Below the pieces are notes generated by a model, which saw only the letters and a program-made list of their open reading frames with translations, did not search any database and was not told where the DNA came from. Below, piece by piece: positions 26,728-35,769 of a stretch of 64,000 bases of DNA. A program made the position numbers and the translations under genes. The stretch covers positions 27,678-91,677 of the forward strand of contig JACPTK010000024.1 in NCBI GenBank assembly GCA_016192825.1, written 5' to 3'. How positions within the stretch are numbered: position 1 is the stretch's first letter; each line of letters opens with the position of its first letter. Source of the DNA: Betaproteobacteria bacterium. GTDB taxonomy: Bacteria > Pseudomonadota > Gammaproteobacteria > Burkholderiales > SG8-41.

Positions 26728-27429
26728 ATGCGCTTCATCAACTGGCTGTGCCTGGTGGCATCGCTATCGTTCGCGGCGGCCGCGCCCGCCGCGGAGCCGG
26801 CGCAGTTCCGCTACAACACCGTGGAGTTCCAGGCGGAAGTGCTGCGCGAGGTGCCGAATGACCTGCTGAACGCCACCCTGTACGTCGAATGGAACGACGC
26901 CAACCCGGCAGCGGTTGCCAATGCCGTCAACAAGAGCGTCAACGACGCGCTGCGCGTGGCGCGGGACTACAAGAGCGTGCGGGCGCGCTCGGGCAACAAC
27001 CAGACCTATCCGGTCTATTCCCGGGCCAACGAGCTGCAGGGCTGGCGCGGCCGCGCCGAGATCCGCATCGAGAGCAGGGACTTCGAGGCGGCCGCCGGCC
27101 TGATCGCCAGGCTGCAGTCGGGCATGCGCCTGGGCAATCTGAGCTTTTCGGTCTCTCCGGAAACCCGTCGCGCCGTGGAGAGCGAGCTGATCACCGAGGC
27201 CATTGCGGCGTTCAAGGCGCGCGCCGAGATCGTCCAGGCCGCGCTCGCCGGGCGCGGCTACAAGCTGCAGCGCCTGAACGTGGCGAGCGGCCATCACGCG
27301 CCGCAGCCGCGCCTGGCGATGGCGCGCGCGACGGCGCCCGCGCAGGAGGTGACGGCGCCCAATCTCGAAGCCGGGGTCAGCCAGATCACGGTCACGGCGA
27401 GCGGCGCCATCGAGGTGATCGAGAGGTGA
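26728..27429 (+). CDS. SIMPL-domain (DUF541) periplasmic protein
   Basis: 233 residues from ATG 26728, chosen because it places a signal peptide (ending PAAEP) at the N terminus. A single SIMPL/DUF541 domain follows: VEFQAEVLREVPNDLLNATL at the start, an inner FSVSPETRR strand near residue 150 and the closing ITVTASGAIEVI strand. The family is periplasmic or membrane-associated with poorly known functions. It is followed within 46 bases by a palindromic element that separates it from the PaiB-like gene. Confidence 0.8.
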   Translation: MRFINWLCLVASLSFAAAAPAAEPAQFRYNTVEFQAEVLREVPNDLLNATLYVEWNDANPAAVANAVNKSVNDALRVARDYKSVRARSGNNQTYPVYSRANELQGWRGRAEIRIESRDFEAAAGLIARLQSGMRLGNLSFSVSPETRRAVESELITEAIAAFKARAEIVQAALAGRGYKLQRLNVASGHHAPQPRLAMARATAPAQEVTAPNLEAGVSQITVTASGAIEVIER

Positions 27430-27474
27430 CAGGCAAGGGAAATTCCTGTCCATTTCCTGTTTTTGAGATGGGTT

Positions 27475-27684
27475 CTAGCAGCCTGTCGGACTTGAAGTTC
27501 CGACAGGCTGCTAAATGCAAAACCGCCCGCTGACTTATAACAGAGTGGAGTGAAAAGCGTGTTCTTGCCACCAAGAAGTATAGAAACAGCGGCGAATTCA
27601 GGTATTTCGCATCCAATGCTGTCGTTTGCCTGCGGGCGGTTTTGCGAAAGGAGTGTGTCGGGGCAAATCCCGACACCCTCCTAG
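27475..27684. repeat. CTAG-bounded palindromic element, full copy (core type 2)
   Basis: CTAG at both ends (27475-27478 and 27681-27684). Left hairpin TAGCAGCCTGTCGGA ... TCCGACAGGCTGCTA (27476-27513), inner inverted repeat GCAAAACCGCCCGC / GCGGGCGGTTTTGC, right hairpin GGAGTGTGTCGGG ... CCCGACACCCTCC (27650-27681). The core matches 38458-38630 in reverse orientation. Confidence 0.92.
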
Positions 27685-27740
27685 TGCGTGCGCTCCAGCG
27701 GGCGCATAATCGCCGCTTCGCCCGGAAACCGCCGGCCCGC

Positions 27741-28391
27741 ATGTACCTGCCATCGCATTTCAAGGAGGAGCGCCCGGAGGTCCTGCGCCGGCTGATCGCG
27801 GATCATCCACTCGGCGCGCTGGTGACGCTCGGGCCCGACGGCATCAACGGCAACCACTTCCCGTTCCTTTACGATCCCGATCCGCCGCCGCACGGGACGC
27901 TCCGCGCCCACGTCGCGCGCACGAATCCCGCGTGGCGCGATTTCGCGAAGGACGTCGAGGCGCTCGTCATCTTCCAGGGGCCCCAGACCTACATCACGCC
28001 TTCCTGGTATCCAAGGAAGCCGCAGACGGGAAAGGTCGTGCCGACGTGGAATTACCTGGTCGTCCATGCCCACGGCCCGCTGCGCGCGATCGAGGACACC
28101 GCCTGGCTGCGGGGCTTCGTGGAGCGGCTCACCAACCGATTCGAGGCGAAGCGGGCCGACCCGTGGAAAATCACCGATGCGCCCGCCGACTTCATCGAGA
28201 CGAGCCTCAAGGCCATCGTCGGAATCGAGATCCCGGTGACGCGCCTGATCGGCAAGTGGAAGGTGAGCCAGAACCAGCCGGGCGCCGACCGGGGGGGCGT
28301 CGTCCGCGGGCTGCGGGAAACGGGCGACCCGAACGCCGCGGTGATGGCGGATACCGTGGAGTCGGCGCTGCGCCGGACGAAGCAACGCTGA
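27741..28391 (+). CDS. PaiB-type FMN-binding protein
   Basis: 216 residues from ATG 27741; an in-frame opening to 27642 reads through the palindromic element and is rejected. It shows the PaiB pattern MYLPSHFKEE at the start, GPDGINGNHFPFL, GPQTYITPSWYPRKP and VPTWNYLVVHAHG, and the C-terminal KWKVSQNQ. PaiB proteins are flavin-binding split-barrel proteins first described as negative regulators in Bacillus; the proteobacterial role is unclear. A short C-rich tandem repeat lies about 45 bases downstream. Confidence 0.88.
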   Translation: MYLPSHFKEERPEVLRRLIADHPLGALVTLGPDGINGNHFPFLYDPDPPPHGTLRAHVARTNPAWRDFAKDVEALVIFQGPQTYITPSWYPRKPQTGKVVPTWNYLVVHAHGPLRAIEDTAWLRGFVERLTNRFEAKRADPWKITDAPADFIETSLKAIVGIEIPVTRLIGKWKVSQNQPGADRGGVVRGLRETGDPNAAVMADTVESALRRTKQR

Positions 28392-28436
28392 CGGGGCACG
28401 GAGGTAGCGCAAAGATGGCCCGAAAACAGGTTTTCC

Positions 28437-28480
28437 TCATCCCTCATCCCCCATCCCCCATCCCCCATCCCCCATCCCTC
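28437..28480. repeat. 7-bp tandem repeat (CCCCCAT)n
   Basis: About five near-perfect copies of a 7-base C-rich unit in the spacer before the hydroxyacid dehydrogenase gene, followed by degenerate CATCACGCATCACC sequence. Such tracts vary in copy number. Confidence 0.85.
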
Positions 28481-28565
28481 GAGTCATTCCCCATCACGCA
28501 TCACCGGCTCGTCAAACGGCACCTGTGCTATCGTAATCGGAAATTTTCTCCTCTTGGACAAGACG

Positions 28566-29555
28566 ATGACCACGATCAGGAAACGACTGCTGCTTCCGTC
28601 GACGATGGCGCGTCCTGGTTGGGACCTGGTGAAGAGCCGCGCGGACGTCGACGCGGTCGCATTCGCGCCGGCTGCCCCGGCGCCCGAGTTCCGCAAGCTG
28701 CTGGGCGACGCGGATGGGGTCGCGCTCACGAGCACGCCGCTGCGCGCGGCCGACGTCGAAGCCGCGCCGCGGCTGCGTGCCGTCGGCCGCATCGGCGTGG
28801 GCTACGACGCGGTGGACGTCGAGGCGCTGAACCGCCGCGGCATCCCACTGATGACGTGCGGAACGGACAATTCGCCGACGGTGGCCGAGTACGCGATGTT
28901 CATGATGCTCGCGCTGTGCAAGCGCGGCGCCGCGATGGACGCGATTCCGCGGCAGGGCCGCTGGTCGCAGCGCTACGACGATCTCACCACCGAGTTGCTC
29001 GGCAAGACGCTGCTCATCGTCGGTTTCGGCCGGATCGGGACCCGCATCGCCAGGCGCTGTCTCGCCATGGAGATGAAAGTCGAGGTCTACGATCCCTATG
29101 TCCCGGCGGCGACCGTGCGCGCGGCGGGGTGCGAGCCGGTCGCAGATCTCGACGCCGCGTTGCCGCGCGCCGATTACGTCACCATCCACTGCCCCAAGAC
29201 GCCCGAGACCACGAACCTGTTCGACGCCGCCCGGCTGGCGCGCATGAAGCCCTCGGCCCGGCTGATCAACACCGCGCGCGGCGGCCTGGTGGACGAGGCC
29301 GCGCTCTACGCCGCGCTCGCCGCGGGAAAGCTCGCCGGCGCCGGCGTGGACGTGTTTGCGCCGGAGCCGCCGCTCACCGACAACCCGCTGTTCACGCTGC
29401 CGAACGTCATCGTCTGCCCGCACATGGCCGGCAATTCGCGCGAATCCCTCGATCGCAAGTCGCTCACCGTCGTGCGCAACCTGCTGAGCGTGCTCGACGG
29501 CAAGCCGAACACGGAATACGTCGTCAATCCCGAAGCGCTGCGAAACACGAAATAG
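28566..29555 (+). CDS. D-2-hydroxyacid dehydrogenase (phosphoglycerate-dehydrogenase-like)
   Basis: 329 residues from ATG 28566; a TTG four codons earlier is possible. NAD-binding GFGRIGTRIAR lies near residue 157. The catalytic set is visible: the Arg in INTARGG (about 238), the Glu in APEPP and the His in CPHMAGNS. It lacks a C-terminal ACT domain and ends at the length of two-domain enzymes. It oxidises or reduces a 2-hydroxy/2-oxo acid. The Bug gene follows four bases after its stop, so they form an operon and the receptor may handle the same acid. Confidence 0.9.
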   Translation: MTTIRKRLLLPSTMARPGWDLVKSRADVDAVAFAPAAPAPEFRKLLGDADGVALTSTPLRAADVEAAPRLRAVGRIGVGYDAVDVEALNRRGIPLMTCGTDNSPTVAEYAMFMMLALCKRGAAMDAIPRQGRWSQRYDDLTTELLGKTLLIVGFGRIGTRIARRCLAMEMKVEVYDPYVPAATVRAAGCEPVADLDAALPRADYVTIHCPKTPETTNLFDAARLARMKPSARLINTARGGLVDEAALYAALAAGKLAGAGVDVFAPEPPLTDNPLFTLPNVIVCPHMAGNSRESLDRKSLTVVRNLLSVLDGKPNTEYVVNPEALRNTK

Positions 29556-29559
29556 CAAG

Positions 29560-30531
29560 ATGACAGGCAGATTGCAGAGAATTGCCATCGCGGCGCTGGC
29601 CGTTGCGCTCGGGGTCGCGGCGCCGCAGGGCGCGGCGCAGTATCCGACCAAGCCGGTCCGGCTGATCGTCTCGTCGGGCGCGGGCGGGGGCCTCGATTTC
29701 GTTGCGCGCCAGATCGCCGTTCCGCTCGGCGAGTACCTGGGCCATACCGTGGTGGTGGACAACCGGCCGGGCGCGAGCGGGAGCATCGCCGCGGAGGTCG
29801 CCGCGAACGCGACGCCGGACGGCTACACGCTGATGTTCCTCAGCGCGAGCCTGGTGGTGTACGGGATCGTGAACAAGACGCGCTACGACCTGTACCGCGA
29901 CTTCGCGCCGGTCACCCAGGCCTCCGCCGCGCCGTACCTGCTGACCGTGCACCCGGGGCTGCCGGTCAAGAACGTGAGCGAGCTGATCGCTCGCGCCAAG
30001 GCGTCCCCGAAGAAGCTCAACTACGCTTCCACCGGCAATGCCTCGCTCGCGCACCTCGCGACCGAGCTGTTCGCGATCAAGGCCGGGATCGAGCTCGTGC
30101 ACATTCCGTACAAGGGCGTGGGCGCCGGGCTGGCCGACATGCTGTCGGGCCAGGTGCAGATGAGCTTCTTCAGCGCCGGCTCCGTTTACTCGCATGTCCG
30201 GGCCGGGAGGCTGAAGGCCCTCGCGATCGCCAGCGAGCGGCGGGCGAAGATGGCGCCCGACCTGCCGACGATGGCCGAGTCGGGGGTGCCGGGCTACGTC
30301 GTCACGCAGTGGCACGGCATGGTCGTGCCGCGCGGGGCGCCGCGGGCCGTGGTGGATCGCCTGCAGCGCGAGGTCGCCCGGGTCATGAAGCGTCCCGAGA
30401 CCGTGTCGCGGCTCGCGCTCGATGGCACCGAGCCCGTCGCGAGCACGCCGCAGCAATTTGCCGCGTTTCTCCGCTCCGAGCGCGACCAGTGGGCGAAGGT
30501 GGCGCAGCAGGCGAACATCCGCGTCAAATGA
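29560..30531 (+). CDS. Bug/TctC-family periplasmic solute receptor
   Basis: 323 residues. The signal peptide ends at PQGAAQ. The ligand loop reads VSSGAGGGLDFVAR, then VVDNRPGASG, PDGYTLMFL and HIPYKGVGAGLADMLSGQ. It starts four bases after the hydroxyacid dehydrogenase stop and is followed ten bases later by the VOC gene, giving a three-gene operon in which a 2-hydroxyacid ligand is plausible. Confidence 0.93.
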   Translation: MTGRLQRIAIAALAVALGVAAPQGAAQYPTKPVRLIVSSGAGGGLDFVARQIAVPLGEYLGHTVVVDNRPGASGSIAAEVAANATPDGYTLMFLSASLVVYGIVNKTRYDLYRDFAPVTQASAAPYLLTVHPGLPVKNVSELIARAKASPKKLNYASTGNASLAHLATELFAIKAGIELVHIPYKGVGAGLADMLSGQVQMSFFSAGSVYSHVRAGRLKALAIASERRAKMAPDLPTMAESGVPGYVVTQWHGMVVPRGAPRAVVDRLQREVARVMKRPETVSRLALDGTEPVASTPQQFAAFLRSERDQWAKVAQQANIRVK

Positions 30532-30541
30532 GCGGCGGGTG

Positions 30542-30964
30542 ATGAACGACGGGATCCGCATCCGGGAAATCGATCACGTAGTGCTGCGCGTCGTCGACCT
30601 GGAGGCCATGATCCGTTTCTATTGCGAGGTTCTCGGCTGCTCGATCGAGCGACGGCGGGAGGATCTGGGCCTCGTGCAGCTCCGCGCGGGGCGCTCGCTG
30701 GTCGATCTCGTACCGGTTGACGGCAAGCTGGGCCGGGCGGGTGGCGCCGCGCCGCGCGCGGACGGGCGGAATCTCGACCACTTTTGCTTCCGGGTGGAGC
30801 CGTTCGACGGGCCCGCGATTCGCCGGCGGCTCGAGACCGCGGGCGTCTCCGCCGGCGAGATTGCGACGAGGTATGGCGCTGAAGGCGATGGCCCTTCGAT
30901 CTACATCAAGGATCCCGAAGGCAATACGGTCGAGCTGAAAGGGCCGCCCGACGGCGCAGCCTAG
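30542..30964 (+). CDS. Glyoxalase/VOC-superfamily protein
   Basis: 140 residues from ATG 30542. It has two VOC half-modules: the N-terminal DHVVLRVVDLEAMIRFYCEV carries the first metal-binding His, LDHFCFRVEPFD the second-module His, and IYIKDPEGNTVEL the closing Glu. It may be a lyase, isomerase or dioxygenase acting on a small metabolite. It is last in the operon with the hydroxyacid dehydrogenase and Bug receptor. The TAG stop codon is the TAG of the CTAG that begins a palindromic element. Confidence 0.88.
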   Translation: MNDGIRIREIDHVVLRVVDLEAMIRFYCEVLGCSIERRREDLGLVQLRAGRSLVDLVPVDGKLGRAGGAAPRADGRNLDHFCFRVEPFDGPAIRRRLETAGVSAGEIATRYGAEGDGPSIYIKDPEGNTVELKGPPDGAA

Positions 30965-31065
30965 CAGCCTGTCGGATTTGGCATACCGACAGGCTGCTAA
31001 CAGCAAAACCGCTTGCGAATTTTCAGTGATATTCAGCATGAAGCCTGTTCTTGGCCTTCAACCTT
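30961..31065. repeat. CTAG-bounded palindromic element, left half (core type 1)
   Basis: CTAG at 30961-30964, left hairpin 30962-30999, then CAGCAAAACCGCTTGCGAA and a core related to 11492 and 49753 (TTCTTGGCCTTCAAC). The inner repeat partner and right hairpin are missing. The TAG is the stop codon of the VOC gene. Confidence 0.8.
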
Positions 31066-31116
31066 CTGCCTTCATCCTTGGATTGTTTCCATCCCCATCC
31101 TCGTCACCGTGGTCAG

Positions 31117-31889
31117 ATGAGCACCCGCCCCGCCTGGGACCCCGCGCAGTACCTGCGCTTTGCCGATGAGCGGCTGCGCCCGGCACTCGACCTGATCGCG
31201 CGCATCCCGCATCCGGCGCCGCGCCGGGTGGTTGATCTGGGCTGCGGGGCGGGCAATGCGTTGCCGGTGCTGGCGGCGCGCTTTCCGCAGGCCGAGGTGA
31301 CGGGCGTGGACGGCTCGGCGGCGATGCTGGCGAAGGCCGCGGGGCAGGGGCTTCGCACCGAGCAGGCCGATATCGCATCCTGGTCGCCCGCGGAGCCGGT
31401 GGACGTGATTTTCTCGAACGCCGCGTTGCATTGGTTGGGCGGGCACGCCACGCTGTTCCCGCGTCTGCTCGGCTGCCTCGCGCCGGGAGGCGTGCTGGCG
31501 GTGCAGATGCCGGCGATGCACGATGCGCCGTTCCGCGCGCTGCAGCCGCGGGTGGCGGCGGACGGCCCGTGGGCGGCGCGGCTGCGCGGCGTGGCGAGCT
31601 CGCCGCCGATCCTGGAGACCGCGCGTACTACGACCTGCTGGCCGGGCGGGCGGCCTCGCTCGAGCTGTGGCTGACGGAATACGTGCACGTGCTGCGCGGG
31701 CCGGACCCGGTGGTGCAGTGGGCGATGGGATCGAGCTTGAGGCCGTACCTCGACGCGCTGGAAGAGCCGAAGCGTGCGGCTTTCGTGGCGGCCTACTCGA
31801 CGGCGCTGCGGCCGCATTACCCGCCACGCGCGGATGGCGCGGTGTTGCTGCCGTTCCGGCGCCTGTTCATCCTCGCGCGCGTTACTTGA
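31117..31889 (+). pseudogene. Trans-aconitate 2-methyltransferase-like gene with a frameshift
   Basis: From ATG 31117 the first frame encodes a class I SAM methyltransferase N-terminal part (WDPAQYLRFADERLRP, VVDLGCGAGNALPVL as the SAM-binding motif, SNAALHWLGG), typical of Tam. Near 31620 the family sequence moves to the next frame, which continues YYDLLAGRAASLELWLTEY and ends normally with LFILARVT at 31889. One missing base around 31617-31630 explains both parts. If real, the gene is inactive unless rescued by frameshifting; a sequencing error is equally possible. The full length would be about 257 residues. Confidence 0.8.
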
Positions 31890-32241
31890 TCAGCCGAATG
31901 GCGAGCGGATACTTGTAGTCGAACTGCCCGTTCGAAATCTTGACGGCGGCGATGATGGTCAGTACCAGCGCGCCGATGCCGACGACGAACATCAGCACGA
32001 ACCCGATCAGGACCACCGTCAGCAGGGCGCTGATGACGAACGCGATCAACACCGTGATCTGGAAATTGAGCGCCTCCTTGCCGTGCTGATCCACGAGCGG
32101 CATGGTTTCTTTCTTGATGAGCCACACGACCAGCGGGCCCAGCACGTTGCCCAGCGGAATGACGAATCCGGACAGCGCGGCGAGATGGCAGAACATCGCC
32201 CAGTTCTGTTCGTCCTTGGAGACTTGCGGGTTCTCGCTCAT
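31882..32241 (-). CDS. DUF4870-domain membrane protein
   Basis: 119 residues from ATG 32241. An acidic, hydrophilic N terminus (MSENPQVSKDEQNW) precedes three or four membrane segments: SGFVIPLGNVLGPLVVWLI, then the long hydrophobic run from ITVLIAF to IIAAV. The central DQHGKEALNFQ motif between helices is diagnostic for DUF4870. The function is unknown. The start overlaps the stop of the upstream truncated hydrolase by four bases, and the 3' end overlaps the end of the convergent tam-like gene by eight bases. Confidence 0.85.
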   Translation of the reverse strand: MSENPQVSKDEQNWAMFCHLAALSGFVIPLGNVLGPLVVWLIKKETMPLVDQHGKEALNFQITVLIAFVISALLTVVLIGFVLMFVVGIGALVLTIIAAVKISNGQFDYKYPLAIRLIK

Positions 32242-32579
32242 TTTTCGCTCCTGGTTGGCGCCCTCCCCCGGACGCAGGCACAGAATACACCATACGAGAC
32301 GAGGATCAGGCACGCCGCAGCGAGCTTCCGGCTGGCAAAGCAAACGAAGATCGCCGTACAGAGTACTGCGCCGGGCAGGCCGTGCATCAGGAGATGGTGG
32401 CGCCGGTCGTACCACTGCACCGTCCAGTCAAGCCAGTTCGCGACCACGTCGGCAATGAGGCCCAGGCCATCGAGATCCGGGACCACGCTCGCCCACGTGA
32501 TCAAGGCGCGATCCCGCGGCGACTTCGTCGTATGTTCCGCGAGGGTCCAGCCCACGAGGAGATGGGTGACGACGTGCAT
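32238..32579 (-). pseudogene. Membrane-bound metal-dependent hydrolase-like protein, C-terminally truncated
   Basis: 113 residues from ATG 32579. The opening HVVTHLLVGWTLAE, then ASVVPDLDGLG and RRHHLLMHGLPGA, match membrane-associated YdjM/DUF457-type hydrolases with His/Asp metal ligands. Relatives continue for another ~60 residues with a second conserved block (of HLLCDLxGSRGP type). Here the frame changes to ACVRGRAPTRSEK and stops inside the ribosome-binding region of the DUF4870 gene. It is probably truncated; a shortened functional protein cannot be excluded. Confidence 0.55.
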
Positions 32580-32846
32580 GGTTTTCCGGCGGGGGTCCTG
32601 GACAGGCCGGTACGGATTAGAGCGCAGAAGGGCAAATTTGGCAAAATCCCGCCTTGCCGAGGGGGCGAATCGAATTTCCTGTAACGATTGCGCGGCTGAC
32701 GCGTTAAGGCAAGCGAGGGTTTGCCTATGGCGACCCACCCGCGAATAATGTTCACGATGGAAGCAAGCCGGGATTTCGCATTCCGGAAACAGGCCGTCCC
32801 GGATCGGGAATCCTCGTCGTCCGTCATCCGCTAACTGGATTCGTAA

Positions 32847-33671
32847 ATGCCCGCGTCGCACATCGCCGGACTTCTTTTCGTCCTACTGGCGGCAGGTTGC
32901 GCCGGCCTGGGCTGCTCGCCGCGCGAGTCACCCCGGAGCGGCGCGACGCGACCCGAGCCGGTTGCGGTCAAGCCTCCCCAGCCTCCCGCAACGAAGATCG
33001 AGCCCGCCGCGATCACGCCACCGGAGCCTCCCGCCACCGGGATTGCGCCCTCCGCAGTCATGCCGCCTCAAGTCGCCGCAAAGCAGGGTGAGGCCGATGC
33101 GCCAGAAGCGGCACCGCAGGCGGTAACGCAGCCCAGACCCGCCGCGGTCGAGCCGCCGCCGGCCGGCGCGACGCCGGGCGCGGCTGTGTCAGCCAAGCCG
33201 GAGGCACGGCCGGAGAAGCCGCCCGTGTCGGCCGCTACCGCGGGCCGGAGCGTCTCCAGAAACGGCGCGCCGGGCGCCAAGCCCCCTTCCAGGGTTGCCG
33301 CTGCTCCCGCGCCCAGGGAGCCGATGCCGAAAAAGGAAAGCGTCGCTCCAGCGCCGGCGAAGCCGGTGGCGCCACCGTCGCTGGACCTGGATTCTCTGGA
33401 GAAGCGGCTCAAGGAAACCAATGCCATCGGCGTGCTGACCAAGCTCACGCTCAAGAACCAGGTCGATGACCTGCTCGAGCGGTTCAAGGCGCACCACCAG
33501 GGACGCTCCAAGACGACGCTTGCCGAGTTGCGGCAGCCGTTCGACCTGCTGATCATCAAGGTGCTCACGCTCCTTCAGGACGGCGATCCGCCGCTGGCGA
33601 GCGCGATCCGGACGTCGCGCGAGGCAATCTGGGGCATACTGTCGAATCCGGCGAAGTTTTCAAAACTGTAG
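32847..33671 (+). CDS. Pro/Ala-rich lipoprotein of unknown function
   Basis: 274 residues. The signal peptide ends in the lipobox LLAAGC (Cys 18), so the protein is probably lipid-anchored. Residues ~30-165 are a low-complexity Pro/Ala linker with repeated EPPAT/TPPEPP-like units, typical of a wall-spanning spacer. The C-terminal ~90 residues (LDLDSLEKRLKETNAIGVL, then LKNQVDDLLERFKAHHQG) form a predicted helical domain I do not recognise. Nothing nearby suggests a function. Confidence 0.7.
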   Translation: MPASHIAGLLFVLLAAGCAGLGCSPRESPRSGATRPEPVAVKPPQPPATKIEPAAITPPEPPATGIAPSAVMPPQVAAKQGEADAPEAAPQAVTQPRPAAVEPPPAGATPGAAVSAKPEARPEKPPVSAATAGRSVSRNGAPGAKPPSRVAAAPAPREPMPKKESVAPAPAKPVAPPSLDLDSLEKRLKETNAIGVLTKLTLKNQVDDLLERFKAHHQGRSKTTLAELRQPFDLLIIKVLTLLQDGDPPLASAIRTSREAIWGILSNPAKFSKL

Positions 33672-33680
33672 AATTCAATT

Positions 33681-33743
33681 GGACAGGATCAGCAGGATTC
33701 ACGTGATCGTTTCCGGCCTTAATCCTGCAAATCCTGCCGATTT
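33681..33743. repeat. AATCCTG-type inverted repeat, copy 1
   Basis: GGACAGGATCAGCAGGATT is followed 20 bases later by AATCCTGCAAATCCTGCC, forming an imperfect stem. Related copies lie at 61190 and 62801. It stands between the lipoprotein gene and a small exported protein. Confidence 0.7.
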
Positions 33744-33787
33744 TCTGCCCGCGAGACGGGTTCTGACTTGACGGCAGGAGAAATGCT

Positions 33788-34036
33788 ATGAGCAAACGTC
33801 CAAGGGGTTGGGCACTGACGGTCGCGATGACGGCTTTCCTTTCGGGGCCGTCGCTCGCCGCGGACGAGCTCTCCAAGGATCTCACGTCGACGATCGCGCT
33901 CCTGGGCCTGCCGTGCGGACAGGTCGTCAGCGCGAAACGGCTGGGCGAAAACGACTACATCGCTACTTGCTCGAACAAGATGCGCTACCGGGTATTCATG
34001 AACGCACAGGGCCGCGTCGTCGCGCAAAGACAGTAG
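33788..34036 (+). CDS. Small exported protein of unknown function
   Basis: 82 residues with CAGGAG before ATG 33788. The N-terminal signal peptide ends near PSLAADE. The mature part of about 57 residues has two cysteines (LPCGQV and ATCSNK) that could form a disulfide. It resembles short periplasmic proteins next to nitrile hydratase and other operons, but I cannot name the family. The next gene on the same strand starts 72 bases later. Confidence 0.6.
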   Translation: MSKRPRGWALTVAMTAFLSGPSLAADELSKDLTSTIALLGLPCGQVVSAKRLGENDYIATCSNKMRYRVFMNAQGRVVAQRQ

Positions 34037-34107
34037 GCGGCCTGCCCGGGAACGGAACCGGAACGCGGTCGCTGAATCGCGATCGGATTTCACATGGGAA
34101 ATTTCGA

Positions 34108-34464
34108 ATGATTACCGACACAGTGATGGACGCCATCGCGCACATCGAGATGCACCGGCAGGAAATGGCCAGGGAAACGAGCGTCGCGGCGGCATGCAGC
34201 GAGGCGCTGCGCAAGCTGCACGAACTGCTCGAAGGGGAGCGCCAGGCGTTGCAGTCGCACGGCGCAGGACCGGGCCATGCCGCGAACATCGAGGCCGTAA
34301 CGGCCGAGATCGAGCGCGTGAAGAGACTGGCCAGCACCGGGGGCAAGGGCGCGCCCCCGAGGCATGAGCGTGGCCAGCAGGGGAGGCCGGCGCGGCCAAC
34401 CCAGCCCCACTATCGTGCCCGCAACAAGGGCCGCAGAACGATGGGGCGCAGCGGCGGTCGCTGA
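34108..34464 (+). CDS. Hypothetical small basic-tailed protein
   Basis: 118 residues from ATG 34108. Residues 1-80 are predicted helical with a heptad-like pattern ([33 protein letters not shown]), and the tail is rich in Arg, Gly and Pro. No recognised family. It ends 10 bases before the nitrile hydratase alpha gene on the same strand, so it may belong to that transcript. Confidence 0.5.
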   Translation: MITDTVMDAIAHIEMHRQEMARETSVAAACSEALRKLHELLEGERQALQSHGAGPGHAANIEAVTAEIERVKRLASTGGKGAPPRHERGQQGRPARPTQPHYRARNKGRRTMGRSGGR

Positions 34465-34474
34465 CGCACGAGTC

Positions 34475-35116
34475 ATGAGCGATCACCCTCACCACCACGC
34501 GGGCGACGATCACGCGCGCGAGCACGACCGCCCGCTCTCCGGCCCGGCGCTGCGCGTGAAGGCGCTGGAGTCGCTGCTCGTCGAGAAGGGCCTCGTCGAT
34601 CCAAAGGCGCTCGACGAGCTGATCGACACCTATGAAACCAAGGTGGGACCGCGCAACGGCGCCCGTGTCGTTGCGCGCGCGTGGGTCGATCCGGCCTACA
34701 AGCAGCGCCTCCTTGCGGATGGCGGCGCCGCCATCGCCGAGTTGGGCTTCGTCGGAAGGGGCGAGGACATCGTGGTGCTCGAGAACACGCCCAAGGTCCG
34801 CAACCTGGTGGTATGCACGCTCTGTTCCTGCTACCCGTGGCCCGTGCTGGGTCTCCCGCCGGTATGGTACAAGTCGGCGCCGTACCGCTCGCGCGCCGTC
34901 ATCAACCCGCGCGGCGTGCTCAAGGAGCTGGGCGGCGAGATTCCGGACGCCGTCGAAGTGCGGGTGTGGGACTCGACCGCCGAGCTGCGCTACCTGGTGC
35001 TGCCGGAGCGCCCGGCGGGGACCGAGGGCTGGAGCGAAGAGCAGCTGGCGGCGATCGTCACGCGCGATGCGATGATCGGCGTGGTGCCGGTGACCGTGCC
35101 GGGGAGCGGGCGATGA
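34475..35116 (+). CDS. nthA: Nitrile hydratase alpha subunit, cobalt type
   Basis: 213 residues from ATG 34475. The metal-binding claw [11 protein letters not shown] is present (about residues 111-121). The Thr in CTLCSC marks the cobalt-containing class, iron enzymes having Ser there. The cysteines are expected to be oxidised to sulfinic/sulfenic acid. The His-rich N terminus ([10 protein letters not shown]) is unusual and might help metal acquisition. With the beta subunit it hydrates nitriles to amides in the cytoplasm. The order alpha-beta-accessory matches cobalt-type operons. Its stop overlaps the beta start (ATGA). Confidence 0.95.
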   Translation: MSDHPHHHAGDDHAREHDRPLSGPALRVKALESLLVEKGLVDPKALDELIDTYETKVGPRNGARVVARAWVDPAYKQRLLADGGAAIAELGFVGRGEDIVVLENTPKVRNLVVCTLCSCYPWPVLGLPPVWYKSAPYRSRAVINPRGVLKELGGEIPDAVEVRVWDSTAELRYLVLPERPAGTEGWSEEQLAAIVTRDAMIGVVPVTVPGSGR

Positions 35117-35769
35117 ACGGCGTGCATGACATGGGCGGCATGCACGGCATGGGGCCGGTCGAGATCGAGCAGGACGAGCCCGCGTTCCACTCGGGGTGGG
35201 AGGCACGCGCGTTCGCGCTCACCGTGGCATCCGCGTCGCACCGCAGGTGGAATATCGACATGAGCCGCCATTCACGCGAGCGCATGCCGCCTGCCGATTA
35301 CCTGGCGGCGACTTACTACGAGCGCTGGCTTTTTGGACTGGAGAAGCTGCTCGTCGAGAATGGGTTGGTGAGCGCGAAGGAGCTGGAGTCGGGATGCCCG
35401 GAGCGCAGGGCCGACGGCACCGGCACCCTGCGCGCCGCGGGCGTGGCGGAGTTCCTGCGGGTGCGGATCCGCGCCCGGCTCGAGGACGACGTGCGGCCGA
35501 AGTTCAGGGTTGGCGGCCGCGTCATCGCGCGCAACATCCATCCGGCCGGCCATACGCGGCTCCCGCGCTATGCGCGCGGGCGGCACGGCGTGATCGAGCG
35601 CGATCACGGCGTGTTCGTTTTCCCCGACACGAGCGCAATGAGCGGCGACAAGAAGCCGCAGCATCTCTACAGCGTGCGCTTCGCCGCGCGCGAGTTGTGG
35701 GGTGCCGACGCCTCGCCGCGCGACAGTGTTTACGTGAACCTCTGGGATGACCACCTTGACCCCGCCTGA
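35113..35769 (+). CDS. nthB: Nitrile hydratase beta subunit
   Basis: 218 residues. The opening [16 protein letters not shown] is diagnostic of NHase beta subunits. [20 protein letters not shown] in the helical N-terminal part and the C-terminal SH3-like barrel ([33 protein letters not shown]) are complete. Two Arg positions in the barrel and helices contact the claw in known structures. It overlaps the alpha gene by four bases and the accessory gene by 23, indicating tight translational coupling. Confidence 0.95.
   Translation: MNGVHDMGGMHGMGPVEIEQDEPAFHSGWEARAFALTVASASHRRWNIDMSRHSRERMPPADYLAATYYERWLFGLEKLLVENGLVSAKELESGCPERRADGTGTLRAAGVAEFLRVRIRARLEDDVRPKFRVGGRVIARNIHPAGHTRLPRYARGRHGVIERDHGVFVFPDTSAMSGDKKPQHLYSVRFAARELWGADASPRDSVYVNLWDDHLDPA

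Noticed and set aside
32727..32834. 35-codon plus-strand frame MATHPRIMFTMEASRDF...
   Set aside because: It overlaps the untranslated region of a minus-strand gene, and has no ribosome-binding site and no recognised similarity.
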